A stretch of 64,000 bases of DNA from Rhodococcus sp. 06-462-5 (GTDB taxonomy: Bacteria > Actinomycetota > Actinomycetes > Mycobacteriales > Mycobacteriaceae): assembly GCF_002258315.1 (NCBI RefSeq), contig NZ_NOYD01000029.1, forward strand, positions 1 to 64,000. The letters run 5' to 3'. A program made the position numbers and the translations under genes. The notes under the pieces are model-generated. The model was not told the DNA's origin, did no database searches, and was given only the letters and a program-made list of their open reading frames with translations. Position 1 is the first letter of the stretch, and each line of letters starts with the position of its first letter. Below are positions 16,687 through 31,990 of the stretch, one piece after another.

Positions 16687-17379
16687 GTGTCTGCTCATCC
16701 TCTCGACGACCCCGTTCGTAATTCCCTCGAGGGCTCGCTCTCGCGGTTCGCGGTCCGGCGTGGGCGGATCGTGCGGGCCGATCCCGAGGTGTCTCCGTTC
16801 CTGGTGCACCCCGACGTGCTCGAGTCCCAGGACTGGGACGACATCGCCGCCCTGTTCGGGCCACGCACCGTCGTAGGGCTGAACGGTCCGGAACGCGCAC
16901 TGCCCGAAGGGTGGTCGCAGGTGGAAACATTCGGCTTGGTGCAGCTGGTCGGCACGCATCTCGAGACGCGGCCCTTCGCCGAGGCGGTCGAGCTGACGGC
17001 AGCGGATGTCCCGGAGATGCTCGACCTGGTCGGCCGCACCGAGCCCGGACCGTTCCTGCCCCGCACCATCGAACTCGGCACGTACCTCGGTGTTCGACGC
17101 GATGGCGTGCTGAACGCGATGGCGGGCGAGCGCATGCACCCTCCGGGGTGGACGGAGATCAGCGCGGTCTGCACCGACCCGGCGTTCCGCGGGCAGGGGT
17201 TGGCCACCGACCTGGTTCGCGCGGTCGGTCACGGTATTCGCGCCCGCGGTGAGGAGCCGTTCCTGCATGCGTCGGACGCGAACGTCCGCGCCATCGAGCT
17301 CTACTTGTCCATCGGGTTCGAGTTGCGCCGAACCTCGCACCTGACGTTGGTCCGTACGCCCGCGCCGAACCCGAGATAG
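16687..17379 (+). CDS. GNAT acetyltransferase, FR47-like
   Basis: About 230 aa. The C-terminal half carries the acetyl-CoA fold: EISAVCTDPAFRGQGLATDL, VRAVGHGIRARGEEPFLHAS, then AIELYLSIGFELRRTSHLTLV, a typical FR47-type ending. The N-terminal half is a less conserved GNAT-like lobe. GTG 16687 is the likely start, since upstream in-frame codons (to 16600) overlap the divergent map promoter and read poorly. Start confidence is moderate. Substrate unknown. Confidence 0.8.
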   Translation: MSAHPLDDPVRNSLEGSLSRFAVRRGRIVRADPEVSPFLVHPDVLESQDWDDIAALFGPRTVVGLNGPERALPEGWSQVETFGLVQLVGTHLETRPFAEAVELTAADVPEMLDLVGRTEPGPFLPRTIELGTYLGVRRDGVLNAMAGERMHPPGWTEISAVCTDPAFRGQGLATDLVRAVGHGIRARGEEPFLHASDANVRAIELYLSIGFELRRTSHLTLVRTPAPNPR

Positions 17380-17430
17380 GTCTCGAAATTCGCTGTTGCG
17401 TGCTCCGATCTCGAAGACATACCGTTACCT

Positions 17431-17769
17431 ATGCGAATAAAAGGAGACGTGATCTACGACGACGGGCTGGTCCGTCTCGACGAGGCAGGCGTCACCCTGA
17501 GGTACTACTACTTTCCCTTCGCCACGAAGAAGTTCGTGCCCTACGACAGGATTCGCGCCGTCGACACCGCCGTCCTCGGCAATTGGAACGGGCGGTGGCG
17601 GCTGTGGGGTGCGCCCTGGATCGATCAGTGGCTTCCGCTGGACGTGATGCGTCCCAAGAAGGACACTGCAGTGGTGCTCACCCTTCGCCGCATCTCGCCG
17701 GTTTTCACCCCCGACGATCCGGACCTGGTTGCTCATCTGATTCGCGAGCGCATGGCCGTACGGCAGTGA
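17431..17769 (+). CDS. Hypothetical protein, 112 aa, PH-like
   Basis: A small soluble protein with a predominantly beta pattern: GLVRLDEAGVTLRYYYFPF, KKFVPYDRIRAVD, RWRLWGAPWIDQWLP, then VVLTLRRISPVFTPDDP. This resembles PH-like/bPH domains that sit at membranes, but I cannot name the family with certainty. It overlaps the DUF202 membrane protein gene by 4 bases (GTGA), so the two are probably co-translated and may work together. Confidence 0.65.
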   Translation: MRIKGDVIYDDGLVRLDEAGVTLRYYYFPFATKKFVPYDRIRAVDTAVLGNWNGRWRLWGAPWIDQWLPLDVMRPKKDTAVVLTLRRISPVFTPDDPDLVAHLIRERMAVRQ

Positions 17770-18098
17770 CGCGCCCCGACGAGCGGTTCACGCTCGCCAG
17801 TGAACGCACTTTCCTTGCCTGGCTGCGGACCTCGCTCGGGCTCCTGGCCGGTGGTATCGCAATCGTTCACCTGGTTCCGGATTTCAGCACGGGATGGGTT
17901 CGGACGACCCTCGGTCTGATTCTCATCGGCCTCGCGGCCGCGGCACCGATCATCGGTCTGCGACGGTGGATGCGCGTTCGAGCTGCCCTGGAGAACGGTG
18001 CGCCGATGCCCGAGTCGCGGGATCTGTGGATCTTCGCCGTCGGTATCGGCGCGGTGGCGGTGCTGGCGGCGGTGGTCACGGTTCTTGGGATCCAGTAG
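17766..18098 (+). CDS. DUF202 (YidH-like) membrane protein
   Basis: A 110-aa inner-membrane protein with the DUF202 start ERFTLASERTFLAWLRTSLG (Arg-Thr-Phe-Leu-Ala-Trp-Leu-Arg-Thr), followed by three hydrophobic helices (about residues 20-35, 43-60 and 85-108). GTG start overlaps the stop of the PH-like gene. The family is widespread and uncharacterised. Confidence 0.85.
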   Translation: MTRPDERFTLASERTFLAWLRTSLGLLAGGIAIVHLVPDFSTGWVRTTLGLILIGLAAAAPIIGLRRWMRVRAALENGAPMPESRDLWIFAVGIGAVAVLAAVVTVLGIQ

Positions 18099-18162
18099 CG
18101 CGCTGCCGACGGCCGAAGGTGCACAATCGAGGAACTAGGACGACCAACGACAGGAGTTCGGC

Positions 18163-19176
18163 GTGGCGCAGGGTCTCAAGCTGGGGTACAAGGCATCGGC
18201 GGAGCAGTTCGGACCGCGGGAGTTGGTCGAGCTCGGTGTGCTGGCCGAGCAGCACGGTATGGATTCGGCGACGGTCAGCGACCACTTCCAGCCGTGGCGT
18301 CACGAGGGTGGCCATGCGCCGTTCTCGCTGGCCTGGATGACGGCCGTCGGTGAGCGAACCAGCACGATCCAGCTCGGCACCTCGGTGCTGACGCCGACGT
18401 TCCGCTACAACCCGTCGGTCATCGCGCAGGCGTTCGCGACCATGGGCTGCCTGTATCCCGGACGCATCATGCTCGGTGTGGGTACCGGTGAGGCGCTCAA
18501 CGAGATCGCCACCGGGTTCACCGGCGAATGGCCGGAGTTCAAGGAACGATTCGCGCGCCTGCGTGAGTCGGTGCGGTTGATGCGTGAGCTGTGGCTCGGC
18601 GACCGCGTCGACTTCGAGGGCGAGTACTACACGACCAAGGGCGCGTCGATCTACGACGTTCCCGAGGGCGGCATCCCGGTCTACATCGCCGCAGGCGGAC
18701 CAGTGGTGGCGCGCTACGCAGGACGCGCAGGCGACGGATTCATCTGCACGTCGGGCAAGGGCATGGAGCTCTACACCGACAAGCTGCTTCCCGCGGTGGA
18801 AGAGGGCGCGGGCAAGGCCGAGCGCGACGCCGGTGAGATCGACAGGATGATCGAGATCAAGATCAGCTACGACACCGATCCGGAACTGGCGCTGGAGAAT
18901 TGCCGCTTCTGGGCCCCGCTGTCGCTGACGCCGGAGCAGAAGCACTCGATCGACGATCCGATCGAGATGGAGAAGGCTGCCGACGAGTTGCCGATCGAGC
19001 AGGTCGCCAAGCGGTGGATCGTGGCATCGGATCCGGACGAGGCAGTGGAGAAGGTCAAGCAGTACACCGATGCGGGCCTGAACCACCTGGTGTTCCACGC
19101 ACCGGGCCACGATCAGAAGCGATTCCTCGAACTGTTCGAGAAGGACCTCGCGCCGCGCCTGCGCAAGCTCGGCTGA
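18163..19176 (+). CDS. fgd: F420-dependent glucose-6-phosphate dehydrogenase
   Basis: A 337-aa LLM-fold enzyme that oxidises glucose-6-phosphate with coenzyme F420, supplying F420H2. The sequence is very close to mycobacterial Fgd1: [38 protein letters not shown] (catalytic His41 and Trp45), [14 protein letters not shown] (Glu110), and the C-terminal [17 protein letters not shown] start with GGAG upstream. It opens the block syntenic with Mtb Rv0407-Rv0437. A Ddn-like F420-type enzyme lies next door on the other strand. Confidence 0.96.
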   Translation: MAQGLKLGYKASAEQFGPRELVELGVLAEQHGMDSATVSDHFQPWRHEGGHAPFSLAWMTAVGERTSTIQLGTSVLTPTFRYNPSVIAQAFATMGCLYPGRIMLGVGTGEALNEIATGFTGEWPEFKERFARLRESVRLMRELWLGDRVDFEGEYYTTKGASIYDVPEGGIPVYIAAGGPVVARYAGRAGDGFICTSGKGMELYTDKLLPAVEEGAGKAERDAGEIDRMIEIKISYDTDPELALENCRFWAPLSLTPEQKHSIDDPIEMEKAADELPIEQVAKRWIVASDPDEAVEKVKQYTDAGLNHLVFHAPGHDQKRFLELFEKDLAPRLRKLG

Positions 19177-19188
19177 CTCCCGACGAGA

Positions 19189-19701
19189 TCAGAGATCGGC
19201 CGTGAGGGCGAACAATCGCATGTCGCGGTCGGTCCTGGTCTCGTACTCGCCGTACACCTCGACCATCGCGTCGAACTGGCGGTAGATGCGAGCCTTCTCG
19301 TCGCCGGTGATGCGGGTGGCGGTCACCGGAATTTTCTTGCCGCCGATGGCCACCACGGCCTTCGGGTCGGCGAGCAGGTTCGACGTCCACGCCGGATGGT
19401 GCTGCTGACCGAAATTGGAGCCGACGACGTAGATCTTGTCGGCCTCCCGGTAGTACAGCAGCGGGCTGGTCCTGGGCTTGCCGGATTTGCGGCCGGTGGT
19501 GGTCAGCAACACCACCGGGGCCGCGATCGGGCCGAGGACGGTGAAGCGGCCGTCGGATTTCGTCAGCAACCACCGGTCGACGCCTGCAAGGTTCCTGATG
19601 ACCCACGAACCGGGCTTCGTCGACGCGAACTTCACGGCGGGCTTCCGGATGAACGAGGTTTCGCTGCCCCAGCGCACATCCGGGAACGGTGATTCGGCCA
19701 T
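19189..19701 (-). CDS. Deazaflavin-dependent nitroreductase-like protein (Ddn family)
   Basis: A 170-aa split-barrel protein of the F420-dependent Ddn/nitroreductase family: VVLLTTTGRKSGKPRTSPLLYYREADKIYVVGS and FGQQHHPAWTSNLLADPKAVV are the signature strands that bind F420. Members reduce quinones, nitro compounds or unsaturated ketones with F420H2. It is convergent with fgd, the F420H2 producer, 12 nt away. Physiological substrate unknown. Confidence 0.88.
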   Translation of the reverse strand: MAESPFPDVRWGSETSFIRKPAVKFASTKPGSWVIRNLAGVDRWLLTKSDGRFTVLGPIAAPVVLLTTTGRKSGKPRTSPLLYYREADKIYVVGSNFGQQHHPAWTSNLLADPKAVVAIGGKKIPVTATRITGDEKARIYRQFDAMVEVYGEYETRTDRDMRLFALTADL

Positions 19702-19761
19702 GGTTCATGGGACAACCCGACCGCGCCCGGTGTCAACACCGCAACCATTAAGCTGGCGGGC

Positions 19762-21881
19762 ATGGCTGAGCCCAGCGGCACCGACGCGTCGGACATGTAT
19801 CCCTCGAGCATCTACATCGCGTCACCGGAAGGGGACACCGGGAAGTCGACCATCGCGCTCGGTGTGCTGCAGATGCTCGCCGCGTCCGCGGCTCGGGTCG
19901 GGGTGTTTCGTCCTATCGCCCGATCCACCGACGAGCCCGATTACATCCTCGAGTTGCTCGTCGAGCACACCACCGCAGATCTGACGTACGAGCAGTCGCT
20001 CGGCGTCACGTACGAGCAGGTGCATGCCGATGCGGATTCGGCGCTCAGCGAGATCGTCAACCGGTACCACGAGGTGGCCGCTCAGTGCGACGCCGTGGTG
20101 ATCGTGGGCAGCGATTACACCGACGTCGGCAGCCCCAGTGAGCTCGGTTTCAATGCCCGCATCGCCGTCAATCTCGGTGCCCCCGTGTTGCTTGCGCTGC
20201 GTGGGTCCGGTCGCACTCCCGACGAGATCGCGCAGTTGGCCACTCTGTGCCACGGCGAGCTGCGTCAGCACCATGCCCACCTCGCTGCGATCGTGGCGAA
20301 CCGTTGCGCGCCGGACGATCTCGACGCGGTCACCGACGCATTGGCGTCGGTCGGCGTGCCTGCTTGGTCGCTGCCGGAGATTCCGCTCCTCGTCGCGCCG
20401 ACGATGGCGGAACTGCTCGAGGCGGTGGACGGCACGCTCTACTCCGGTGACTCGTCGCTGCTGCAGCGAGAAGCATTGCGAGTCATGGTCGGTGGCATGA
20501 CGGCCGAGCACATCCTCGAACGTCTCACCGAGGGCGTCGTCGTCATCGCGCCGGCAGACCGATCCGACGTGTTGCTCGCCCTCGTCAATGCCCATGAGGC
20601 GGAAGGCTTTCCGTCCCTCGCCGGCATCATCATGAACGGCGGCATCGAACCCCACCCGGCGATCGCCCGACTGGTGGCAGGGCTCGGCCCCCGGTTGCCG
20701 ATCCTGACCACCGAGCTCGGCACCTTCGATACCGCCTCTGCTGCAGCGCAGACGCGCGGCCGCGTGGCGGTGGGCTCGCAGCGCAAGGTGGACACCGCAC
20801 TCGGCCTGATGGAACAGCGGGTCGACGCGAAAACCCTTCTGGGGCGGCTCGACATCGCCATTCCCACCATCACGACCCCGCAGATGTTCGAGTACCAGCT
20901 GATTCACCGGGCCCGCGCCGACCGCAAGCACATCGTGCTCCCCGAGGGCAGTGACGATCGCATCCTCCGGGCTGCCGGACGTCTGCTGCAGCGTCAGGTC
21001 GCGGACCTGACGATCCTCGGCGAGGAAGGTCCCATCAGGCGACGTGCATCGGAACTGGGCGTCGACCTCGACAGCGCAACGGTTCTCGACCCCAAGAACT
21101 GCGACTACGCCGAGGACTTCGCCGCCGAGTACACCGAGCTGCGCAAGCACAAGGGCATGACGATCGACCGTGCCCGCGAGATCATGGCCGACATTTCGTA
21201 CTTCGGAACAATGATGGTGCACAAGGGAATTGCCGATGGCATGGTCTCCGGTGCCGCGCACACCACCGCACACACCATCAAGCCGTCGTTCGAGATCATC
21301 AAGACCACCGAAGGCGTGTCGACGGTGTCGTCGATCTTCCTGATGTGCCTGTCCGATCGGGTGCTCGCCTATGGCGACTGCGCCGTCGTACCCGACCCGA
21401 CCGCCGAGCAGCTCGCCGACATCGCCGTGTCCTCGGCACAGACTGCAGCCCAGTTCGGCATCGAGCCGCGGGTGGCCATGTTGTCGTACTCCACCGGTGA
21501 GTCCGGTTCCGGAGCCGATGTCGACAAGGTTCGGCAGGCCACCGCGCTTGTGCGCGAACGTAATCCGGAACTGCTCGTGGAGGGTCCGATCCAGTACGAC
21601 GCGGCGATCGAACCGTCCGTCGCCGCGTCGAAGCTGCCCGACTCCGACGTCGCAGGCCGTGCGACGGTCTTCATCTTCCCGGATCTCAACACCGGCAACA
21701 ACACCTACAAGGCCGTCCAGCGCAGTGCCGGTGCGGTCGCCGTCGGACCCGTTCTGCAGGGTCTGCGCAAGCCCGTCAACGATCTCTCGCGCGGTGCGCT
21801 GGTCGAGGACATCGTCAATACCGTCGCCATCACCGCGATTCAGGCACAGGGCATCGCGGCCGCAGCCGATCAGGAGGGCAA

Positions 21882-21885
<4 letters not shown>
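19762..21885 (+). CDS. pta: Phosphate acetyltransferase
   Basis: A 707-aa enzyme interconverting acetyl-CoA and acetyl phosphate. The N-terminal domain has a P-loop-like [14 protein letters not shown] (DRTGG-containing long form), and the C-terminal about 320 residues form the catalytic PTA domain ([57 protein letters not shown]-like end). TAAGCT (19749-19754) lies 7 nt before the ATG, so the mRNA is leaderless. It overlaps ackA by 4 bases, and the pair forms the acetate overflow/assimilation pathway. Confidence 0.95.
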
Positions 21886-26446
<4,561 letters not shown>

Positions 26447-26450
<4 letters not shown>

Positions 26451-27751
26451 AGGTACTCACGCAGCCTCGGGAACAGGCCGACACCGAAGGCGACCGACGC
26501 GAACACGGTGAGCACGTATGCGCCGTTCGACAGTCCGGACAGCACCCACACCGATCGGTCGATGTTGGAGCGCAGTTCGCTTCGCGCATTCTCGATTCCG
26601 TCGACCAGAACGCTGTCCAGCGCGGTGAACGCGGCCGCCGAATCGGACTCGCCGGTGCCGGTGGCAATGGAGACCGCGCCGTTGAAATCGCCGACCTCGA
26701 GTGCGGAATCGATCCTCGAGTGCGAGACCGACCACGTGTTCAGTGCATCGATCACCGCGGTATCGCCCTGGAACATCTCGGTCAGCCGAGAGACGTTGGC
26801 GTCGAACGATTCTCCGTAATCCTGACCGCCGCCGCGACGGGCGAGGTCGAGTGTCTCGTCCGCTCTGGCCTGTTGCGCCAGAATGAAACCCGTCGTGTAG
26901 GACTTCAGCGGGGACACTCCGCGGTCGATCGCGCGATCGGTGGCGATCGAGGAAATCAGTCCCACCACCAGCATCCAGCCGAGCAGTCCGGCGACAGCGA
27001 CTGTGGCAGTGAGGAATCCGACGTTCAACGTTCGGCGAGTGGTTCGCGACAGGTACCACTGGGCCAGGCCGGTCATCAGCAACAGGAACACCAGCGAGCC
27101 GATCGCGAACAGTGGAGGGCTGGTGAACCGTTCCTGATCGGCCGAGACCCGCGACGCCTGTTCGGTGTACAACTTCTCGGCCAGCGGCAGCAAACTGGAC
27201 TGCATCATCGTCGACGCCTCGCCGAGATACGCCGCGCCGACCGGATTTCCGCTGCGGTTGTTGGCTCGCGCAGTCTCGACCAGACCGCTGTAGACCGGCA
27301 ACCCAGCGGCGATCTGCGTGAGCACCGCGCTGGTGGCCGCGTCGTTCTCGGTCACCCCGGCCGAGGCCGCGATCAGCTCGGACGACGCCTCGCCGAGCGC
27401 CTGCGAGTAGCGCTCGCGTACCTCCGCCGGCTCGAGACCACCGGCGATGAACGCGGTGGCCGCGGCCGCGTCGGCCACCGACAGAGCCCCGTACAGATTC
27501 TGTGCCGAGTTCGCGAAGGGCTCGGTGCGCACCAACAGGGTGCCGAGGGTGTCGACCCGATCGTGCACGGCCGTGGACGCGAGATTCCCGACCGTCAACG
27601 CGAGCACCACCAGCGCGATTCCCATCGCGACCAACCGTGCAGGCGTCGAACGCATCGTGTAGCGAACCGGTGGCTTGCCTGCAGCGACACCGACGTGCGT
27701 AGCCGTTGTCGGGGGGACGGCAGCGGAGGGGGTAATACCGGCCGCGATCAC
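26447..27751 (-). CDS. glnX: GlnX-like membrane signal transducer
   Basis: About 434 aa with four membrane helices: LVAMGIALVVLALTVGNLAS near the N-terminus, LFAIGSLVFLLLMTGLAQW and VAVAGLLGWMLVVGLI mid-protein, and VLSGLSNGAYVLTVFASVAF at the end. Two helical extracytoplasmic regions lie between them, resembling four-helix sensor domains. GTG 27751 is chosen because TATGCT (27759-27764) ends 7 nt before it; an ATG 12 nt upstream is inside that hexamer. It is first in the operon with glnH and pknG, and divergent from the Nudix gene. Confidence 0.88.
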
Positions 27752-27823
27752 GCACCCGAGCATATAAGCAGGCGGACCGTACTGCAGCCACTACAGGCAG
27801 GTGATTCACCTAGGGTGGTGAGC

Positions 27824-28660
27824 ATGCGTGGTGACGGTGACGGCTGGGTGATCGGCGAGAACGGCACACGGCACTGGGGAAAGCACGGAGCCGCCGGACT
27901 GTTGCTGCGTGCACCGTCCGACGCAGGCGAGCCGATGGTGTTGCTGCAGCACCGTGCCCTGTGGAGTCACCAGGGCGGAACCTGGGCACTACCCGGCGGA
28001 GCCCGCGATTCCCACGAGAGCACCGCGCACGCCGCGGTGCGCGAGGCCCACGAAGAAGCCGGCATCACGGCCGACCAGCTCAGTGTTCGCAGCGAGCGCG
28101 TCACCGCGAGTGTCGAGAGCGGCTGGTCGTACACCACCGTCGTCGCCGATACCGATCATCCGTTGACCACCGTGCCCAACGGGGAGAGCACCGAGCTGCG
28201 CTGGGTGCCGGAGTCGATCGTCGACGAACTCCCGTTGCACCCGGGCTTCGCGTCCAGCTGGCCTTCGCTGCGCACCGTGCCGCTGCGGGTGCTGCTCGAC
28301 ACCGCCAACGTGCTGGGGTCCCGGCCGAATGGATGGTGGAAGGACCGCGCCGGATCCACCGGTGCACTGCTGACCTCGCTCGCCGAGACGCTGCCGCGGA
28401 CCGTCGAACTGCCCAGCGGTCAGTACGGCTGGCTCACCCGCATCGACGCCGTACTCGAAGGCCAGGCCCGCGACGCCGTGGTCGACGACCCCCGCACCCG
28501 GACGATTCTCGCCGACGGCAGTGGCGACGACACCTTGGCCGAGCAGGCCGACATCGACGGAGACCTGACCGCGCTCGTCACCGCCGACCGCGGACTACGC
28601 GACCGGCTGCCGGAATCGGTGCAGGTCCTGACGCCGTCCGCGGTACTGGGTTGGCTCTAG
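27824..28660 (+). CDS. mutT3: Nudix hydrolase fused to a PIN/NYN-like domain (MutT3 position)
   Basis: A 278-aa protein. Residues about 15-150 are a Nudix domain with the box [20 protein letters not shown] plus EAGIT (GX5EX7REVXEEX form), which hydrolyses nucleoside diphosphate-linked compounds. Residues about 158-278 form an added domain beginning [20 protein letters not shown] and ending with [16 protein letters not shown]. Its D-x-x-N and later Asp residues resemble NYN/PIN ribonuclease-like folds. Mycobacterial MutT3 in the same position is shorter. TAGGGT lies 7 nt before ATG 27824 (leaderless). Its stop overlaps the convergent thiE stop (CTAG). Confidence 0.85.
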   Translation: MRGDGDGWVIGENGTRHWGKHGAAGLLLRAPSDAGEPMVLLQHRALWSHQGGTWALPGGARDSHESTAHAAVREAHEEAGITADQLSVRSERVTASVESGWSYTTVVADTDHPLTTVPNGESTELRWVPESIVDELPLHPGFASSWPSLRTVPLRVLLDTANVLGSRPNGWWKDRAGSTGALLTSLAETLPRTVELPSGQYGWLTRIDAVLEGQARDAVVDDPRTRTILADGSGDDTLAEQADIDGDLTALVTADRGLRDRLPESVQVLTPSAVLGWL

Positions 28661-29349
28661 GCCTGCAGCGCCTGCACCAACGAACGGGCGGCGGCCTGCG
28701 GGTCCCGCGCCTCGGTGATCGCTCGGACCACCACGATACGATCGGCACCGGCCGCTCGAACCTCGTCCACGTTGGTCGCGTCGACGCCGCCGATCGCGAA
28801 CCACGGCCGTTCCGGCAGCGCGTCCGCGGTCGCCCGAAGAGCTTCGAGTCCCGCGGCCTTGCGATTGGGCTTGGTGGGCGTCGGCCACACCGGCCCGACG
28901 GCGAAGTAGTCGACGCCGTCCTCGATCGCGGCGAGCGAGGACTGAGCGCGGTTCTGCGTCGAGCGGCCGATCACCACGTCCGGCCCCAGGATCTGACGGG
29001 CGTAGTGCACCGGCAGATCCCCCTGACCCAGATGGAGAACGTCGGCGCCCGAGGCCAACGCCAGATCCGCACGGTCGTTGACTGCCAACAGCGCACCGTG
29101 CCGCTTGGTCGCGGCGAGCAGAATCGCCAGCGCCGCGAGCTCGTCCTTGGCCTCGAGGGGACCGAACTCGCGCTCGCCTGCGGAGTTCTTGTCGCGCAGC
29201 TGAATGATGTCGACGCCACCGGACAACGCGGCCTCGGCGAACTGCGCGAGGTCGCCCTTGTCGCGCCTGGCATCGGTACACAGGTACAGGCGAGCGGACG
29301 CAAGACGCTCACGGGGAGTCTGGTTGCGGGCGGTCTGAGATGGATGCAC
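28657..29349 (-). CDS. thiE: Thiamine-phosphate synthase
   Basis: A 230-aa TIM-barrel enzyme joining HMP-pyrophosphate and thiazole phosphate. Motifs: [64 protein letters not shown] and [15 protein letters not shown] 29349 is supported by TACAGT (29357-29362) ending 7 nt upstream, giving a leaderless mRNA. Longer in-frame starts would run into the divergent TPP riboswitch. The length fits the family. It therefore appears not to be under the riboswitch that governs thiO-thiS-thiG. Confidence 0.93.
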   Translation of the reverse strand: MHPSQTARNQTPRERLASARLYLCTDARRDKGDLAQFAEAALSGGVDIIQLRDKNSAGEREFGPLEAKDELAALAILLAATKRHGALLAVNDRADLALASGADVLHLGQGDLPVHYARQILGPDVVIGRSTQNRAQSSLAAIEDGVDYFAVGPVWPTPTKPNRKAAGLEALRATADALPERPWFAIGGVDATNVDEVRAAGADRIVVVRAITEARDPQAAARSLVQALQA

Positions 29350-29410
29350 AAAGCGAACTGTATTCTCATGGTGGCCGCCACCGACGACGGAGTAGCCGAG
29401 AAATCGCGGG

Positions 29411-29492
29411 AGTCCCGGGGATCGTGGGGCTGAGAGTGGGTTCGCCGCCCTTACCGTCAATACCTGAACCCGATCATGCGGGCGCAGGGAGT
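29411..29492 (+). promoter_or_regulatory. TPP riboswitch (THI element) ahead of thiO
   Basis: The TPP core is readable: GTCCCGGGGATCG, GGGGCTGAGAG (29426-29436), then TACCTGAACCCGATCATG and CGGGCGCAGGGAGT, matching the GGCTGAGA...ACCTGAAC...GCGCAGGGA landmarks. Thiamine pyrophosphate binding should repress the operon. The 3' AGGGAG strand (29487-29492) is also the likely Shine-Dalgarno of thiO, 6-7 nt before its GTG. Translational sequestration is the likely mechanism. Confidence 0.88.
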
Positions 29493-29498
29493 GAGGAC

Positions 29499-30556
29499 GT
29501 GAATCGCGTGCATATCGTCGTAATCGGCGGAGGCGTCATCGGGTTGTCGACGGCGCTGCGCCTGTCCGAGGACGGTCACCGAGTGGTCGTGCACGATCCC
29601 GCGCTGGGTCGAGGCGCATCCTGGGTCGCAGGCGGAATGCTGGCCCCGCTGTCCGAGGGCTGGCCCGGCGAACACGAACTGCTGCACCTGGGCGCTGCGT
29701 CGTTGGCGCGTTGGCCGGACTTCGCCCGACGCCTCCCCGGCCCCTCGGTGTTCTCCGCAACCGGGTCGGTGACGGTTGCCCTCGACTCCGCCGACGCAGC
29801 CGACCTGCGAACCATCGCCGAATGGGTGGGTGAGCAGGGACACGAACTCGAGATTCTGGGACGAGCGCAGCTGCGCGAGCTCGAACCTGCTCTGGCACAG
29901 AACATTCGACTGGGTCTGCTGGCTCCGAGCGAACTGTCGGTGGACAATCGGGCGCTGATCGCCGCGCTCGAGCAGGGGTGCCTGGACGCGGGGGTCGAGT
30001 TGGTGACCACCCCGGTGGAGACCGTGCCCGACGCCGACCAGGTGGTCCTGGCCGCCGGTGCGCAGTCGGCCGCGTTGTGGCCCACGCTGCCGGTCCGGCC
30101 GGTCAAAGGCGAGATCCTGCGACTGCGCAGACGGCCGAGCGCCGCACCGCCACCATCGCGCACCGTTCGCGGAACCGTGCACGGCCGCGCGATCTACCTG
30201 GTACCGCGCGGCGACGGATTGGTCGTCGGCGCAACCCAATACGAATCCGGCCAGGACACCCAGGTCACCGTCGCCGGGGTGCGAGACCTCATCGCCGACG
30301 CCGAACGACTCATGCCGAGCATCGGCGAGTACGAGCTGTACGAAACCGCCGCCGGACTACGGCCCATGAGCCCGGACGGGCTACCGCTGATCGGCAGACT
30401 GTCTCCCCGGTTGATCGCCGCAACCGGACACGGCCGCAACGGCATCCTGCTCGCGCCCATCACCGCCGACGCCGTCGCCACGCTGATCTCCGGCGAGACG
30501 CTCCCCGAGGCGAAAGCAGCCGACCCCAACAGATTTCCGCAGATCGAGAGGACACC

Positions 30557-30560
<4 letters not shown>
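29499..30560 (+). CDS. thiO: Glycine oxidase ThiO
   Basis: A 353-aa FAD enzyme that oxidises glycine to dehydroglycine for thiazole synthesis. It begins [20 protein letters not shown] with the GxGxxG dinucleotide-binding motif, then [20 protein letters not shown], and ends with the family segment [19 protein letters not shown] and [18 protein letters not shown] 29499 lies just after the riboswitch purine-rich strand. Four-base overlap with thiS (ATGA). Confidence 0.92.
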
Positions 30561-31526
<966 letters not shown>

Positions 31527-31601
31527 GTGGTAATTCGTAGCAGGGGTCGAACTTCCACGCACATGGAGCGCTGCGGCACCTCTTGTGACGTCCTCGTGTC
31601 C

Positions 31602-31694
31602 GGCAAACGCGCGCGCTTTTGCGAAACGCGCGCGGAATAGTGGCGAATACGATGCGATTCCGCGCGCAACTGGCAAACGCGCGCGCGTTTGCGA
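31602..31694. repeat. Nested palindromic repeat, copy A
   Basis: A unit of about 93 bases. The outer arms GCAAACGCGCGCGC and GCGCGCGCGTTTGC are perfectly complementary over 14 bases. A central stem is CGCGCGGAAT with ATTCCGCGCG (10 bases) around an 18-nt loop. The first 67 bases are identical to copy B starting 170 bases downstream. The unit could fold into a long hairpin on either strand. Confidence 0.85.
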
Positions 31695-31771
31695 CCGCCT
31701 GCCGCCCGCTCGACCGCGTGCCACCCCTGCGACCGCGTGCCACGGATGTGACCGCCGCGTGCTGCGTATCT

Positions 31772-31864
31772 GGCAAACGCGCGCGCTTTTGCGAAACGCG
31801 CGCGGAATAGTGGCGAATACGATGCGATTCCGCGCGCACCTGACGAATGCGCGCGCGTTTGCGG
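31772..31864. repeat. Nested palindromic repeat, copy B
   Basis: Identical to copy A over 31772-31838. The right outer arm is slightly diverged: GACGAATGCGCGCGCG replaces GGCAAACGCGCGCGCG, but the GCGCGCGCGTTTGCG end is kept. Strong identity in the loop as well as the stems suggests recent duplication or selection on the whole unit, not only on pairing. Same orientation as copy A. Confidence 0.85.
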
Positions 31865-31990
31865 CGGCGCCCCTGTGACCCCGCGCCCATCTGACCGACT
31901 GTCTCAGGGTGTGTGTCATCCGAAAGGATGATGGAGAAGGCGACTGTGGGTCGATGTGCAGACCCTTGTCGGTGGGGGACAGTTGTACCC

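Larger units (their letters stand above)
31527..31990. other. Non-coding region with paired palindromic repeats
   Basis: 464 bases between thiG and the ABC exporter. It holds the two long repeat units listed separately, and between them a short tandem direct repeat GACCGCGTGCCAC separated by a few bases. The right end should carry the promoter of the ABC exporter operon. Open frames on both strands are repeat-derived, rich in Arg, and unlikely to be genes. Confidence 0.6.

Noticed and set aside
26720-27823. A long plus-strand extension of the Nudix gene opposite glnX
   Set aside because: It is antisense to a membrane-protein gene and out of character in composition; a leaderless promoter marks ATG 27824 as the real start.
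29340-29498. An upstream extension of thiO and of thiE through the riboswitch
   Set aside because: The TPP aptamer occupies this interval, and both genes have better starts (GTG 29499 and GTG 29349).
31602-31864. CRISPR-like repeat-spacer arrangement
   Set aside because: Only two units, each much longer than a CRISPR repeat and internally palindromic, with no cas genes nearby.
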